A program made the position numbers and the translations under genes. A stretch of 13,023 bases of DNA from NCBI GenBank assembly GCA_013331265.1, contig DUGS01000121.1:6291-19313 (forward strand), read 5' to 3'. The notes below the pieces were generated by a model that searched no databases, was not told the origin of the DNA, and saw only the letters and a program-made list of their open reading frames with translations. The stretch comes from Methanosarcina sp. (GTDB taxonomy: Archaea; Halobacteriota; Methanosarcinia; Methanosarcinales; Methanosarcinaceae). Positions 12,956 through 13,023 of this stretch are shown in pieces (the stretch's first letter is position 1; each line of letters begins with the position of its first letter).

Positions 12956-12998
12956 AAATTAGTCCTCTTGAGCGAGCGCAGCGAGTGAAACGGACCGC
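12956..12998 (+). repeat. Dispersed intergenic element, copy B
   Basis: It begins with the same aaattagtcctcttgagcg as copy A (10693-10711), carries an extra agcg, then cagcgag and ends cggaccgc. It stands 15 bases after the TrmB stop. Placement after genes in both cases suggests a mobile or recombinogenic 3'-flank element. The final 25 bases of the window show nothing further. Confidence 0.6.
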
Positions 12999-13023
12999 AT
13001 ACTGTTGCGATTACATCGTAACT

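Overview
The window looks like a stretch of a methanogenic archaeon close to Methanosarcina. The evidence is a small siroheme sulfite-reductase-like protein typical of methanogens, TATA boxes rather than -10/-35 promoters, T-tract terminators, HxlR and TrmB regulators, long AT-rich intergenic gaps and an IS630-type transposase relic. The species assignment is an inference; no rRNA or tRNA is present to confirm it.

Layout. (1) Bases 1-2880 are an accessory, surface-oriented region. It holds two tandem 154-residue secreted Ser/Ala/Gly-rich proteins, each followed by a similar hairpin; a decayed IS630-family transposase; a secreted chagasin-like (I42 protease-inhibitor fold) protein with internal repeats; and a secreted Asn/Trp/Gly repeat protein whose signal peptide is interrupted by an in-frame TAG. 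(2) Bases 2889-6661 hold a class I methyltransferase (minus), an amino-acid dehydrogenase of the Glu/Leu/Phe/Val family (plus), and an ADP-forming acyl-CoA synthetase alpha subunit (minus) converging on it. The dehydrogenase lacks the residues that bind the glutamate side chain and looks leucine-dehydrogenase-like. With the acyl-CoA synthetase it suggests branched-chain amino/keto-acid metabolism. (3) Bases 6919-11922 are a redox and stress neighbourhood: a HxlR regulator divergent from a small Dsr-like protein with an interrupted palindrome between them; a cupin, CGGC-domain, SnoaL-like gene row; an unrecognised 151-residue protein; a ferredoxin with a C-terminal zinc knuckle; and a hemerythrin divergent from an AhpD-like protein. 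(4) Bases 12087-12941 encode a TrmB-type regulator, probably leaderless.

The observations most worth following are the amber codon in the repeat protein's signal peptide, the orphan second copy of the ferredoxin 3' end (10751-10804) that differs mainly at third codon positions and sits beside a dispersed repeat also found at 12956-12998, the substrate-pocket changes in the dehydrogenase, the 17-bp tandem repeat at the acyl-CoA synthetase core promoter, and the paired secreted proteins. No CRISPR array, tRNA, rRNA or complete mobile element was seen.
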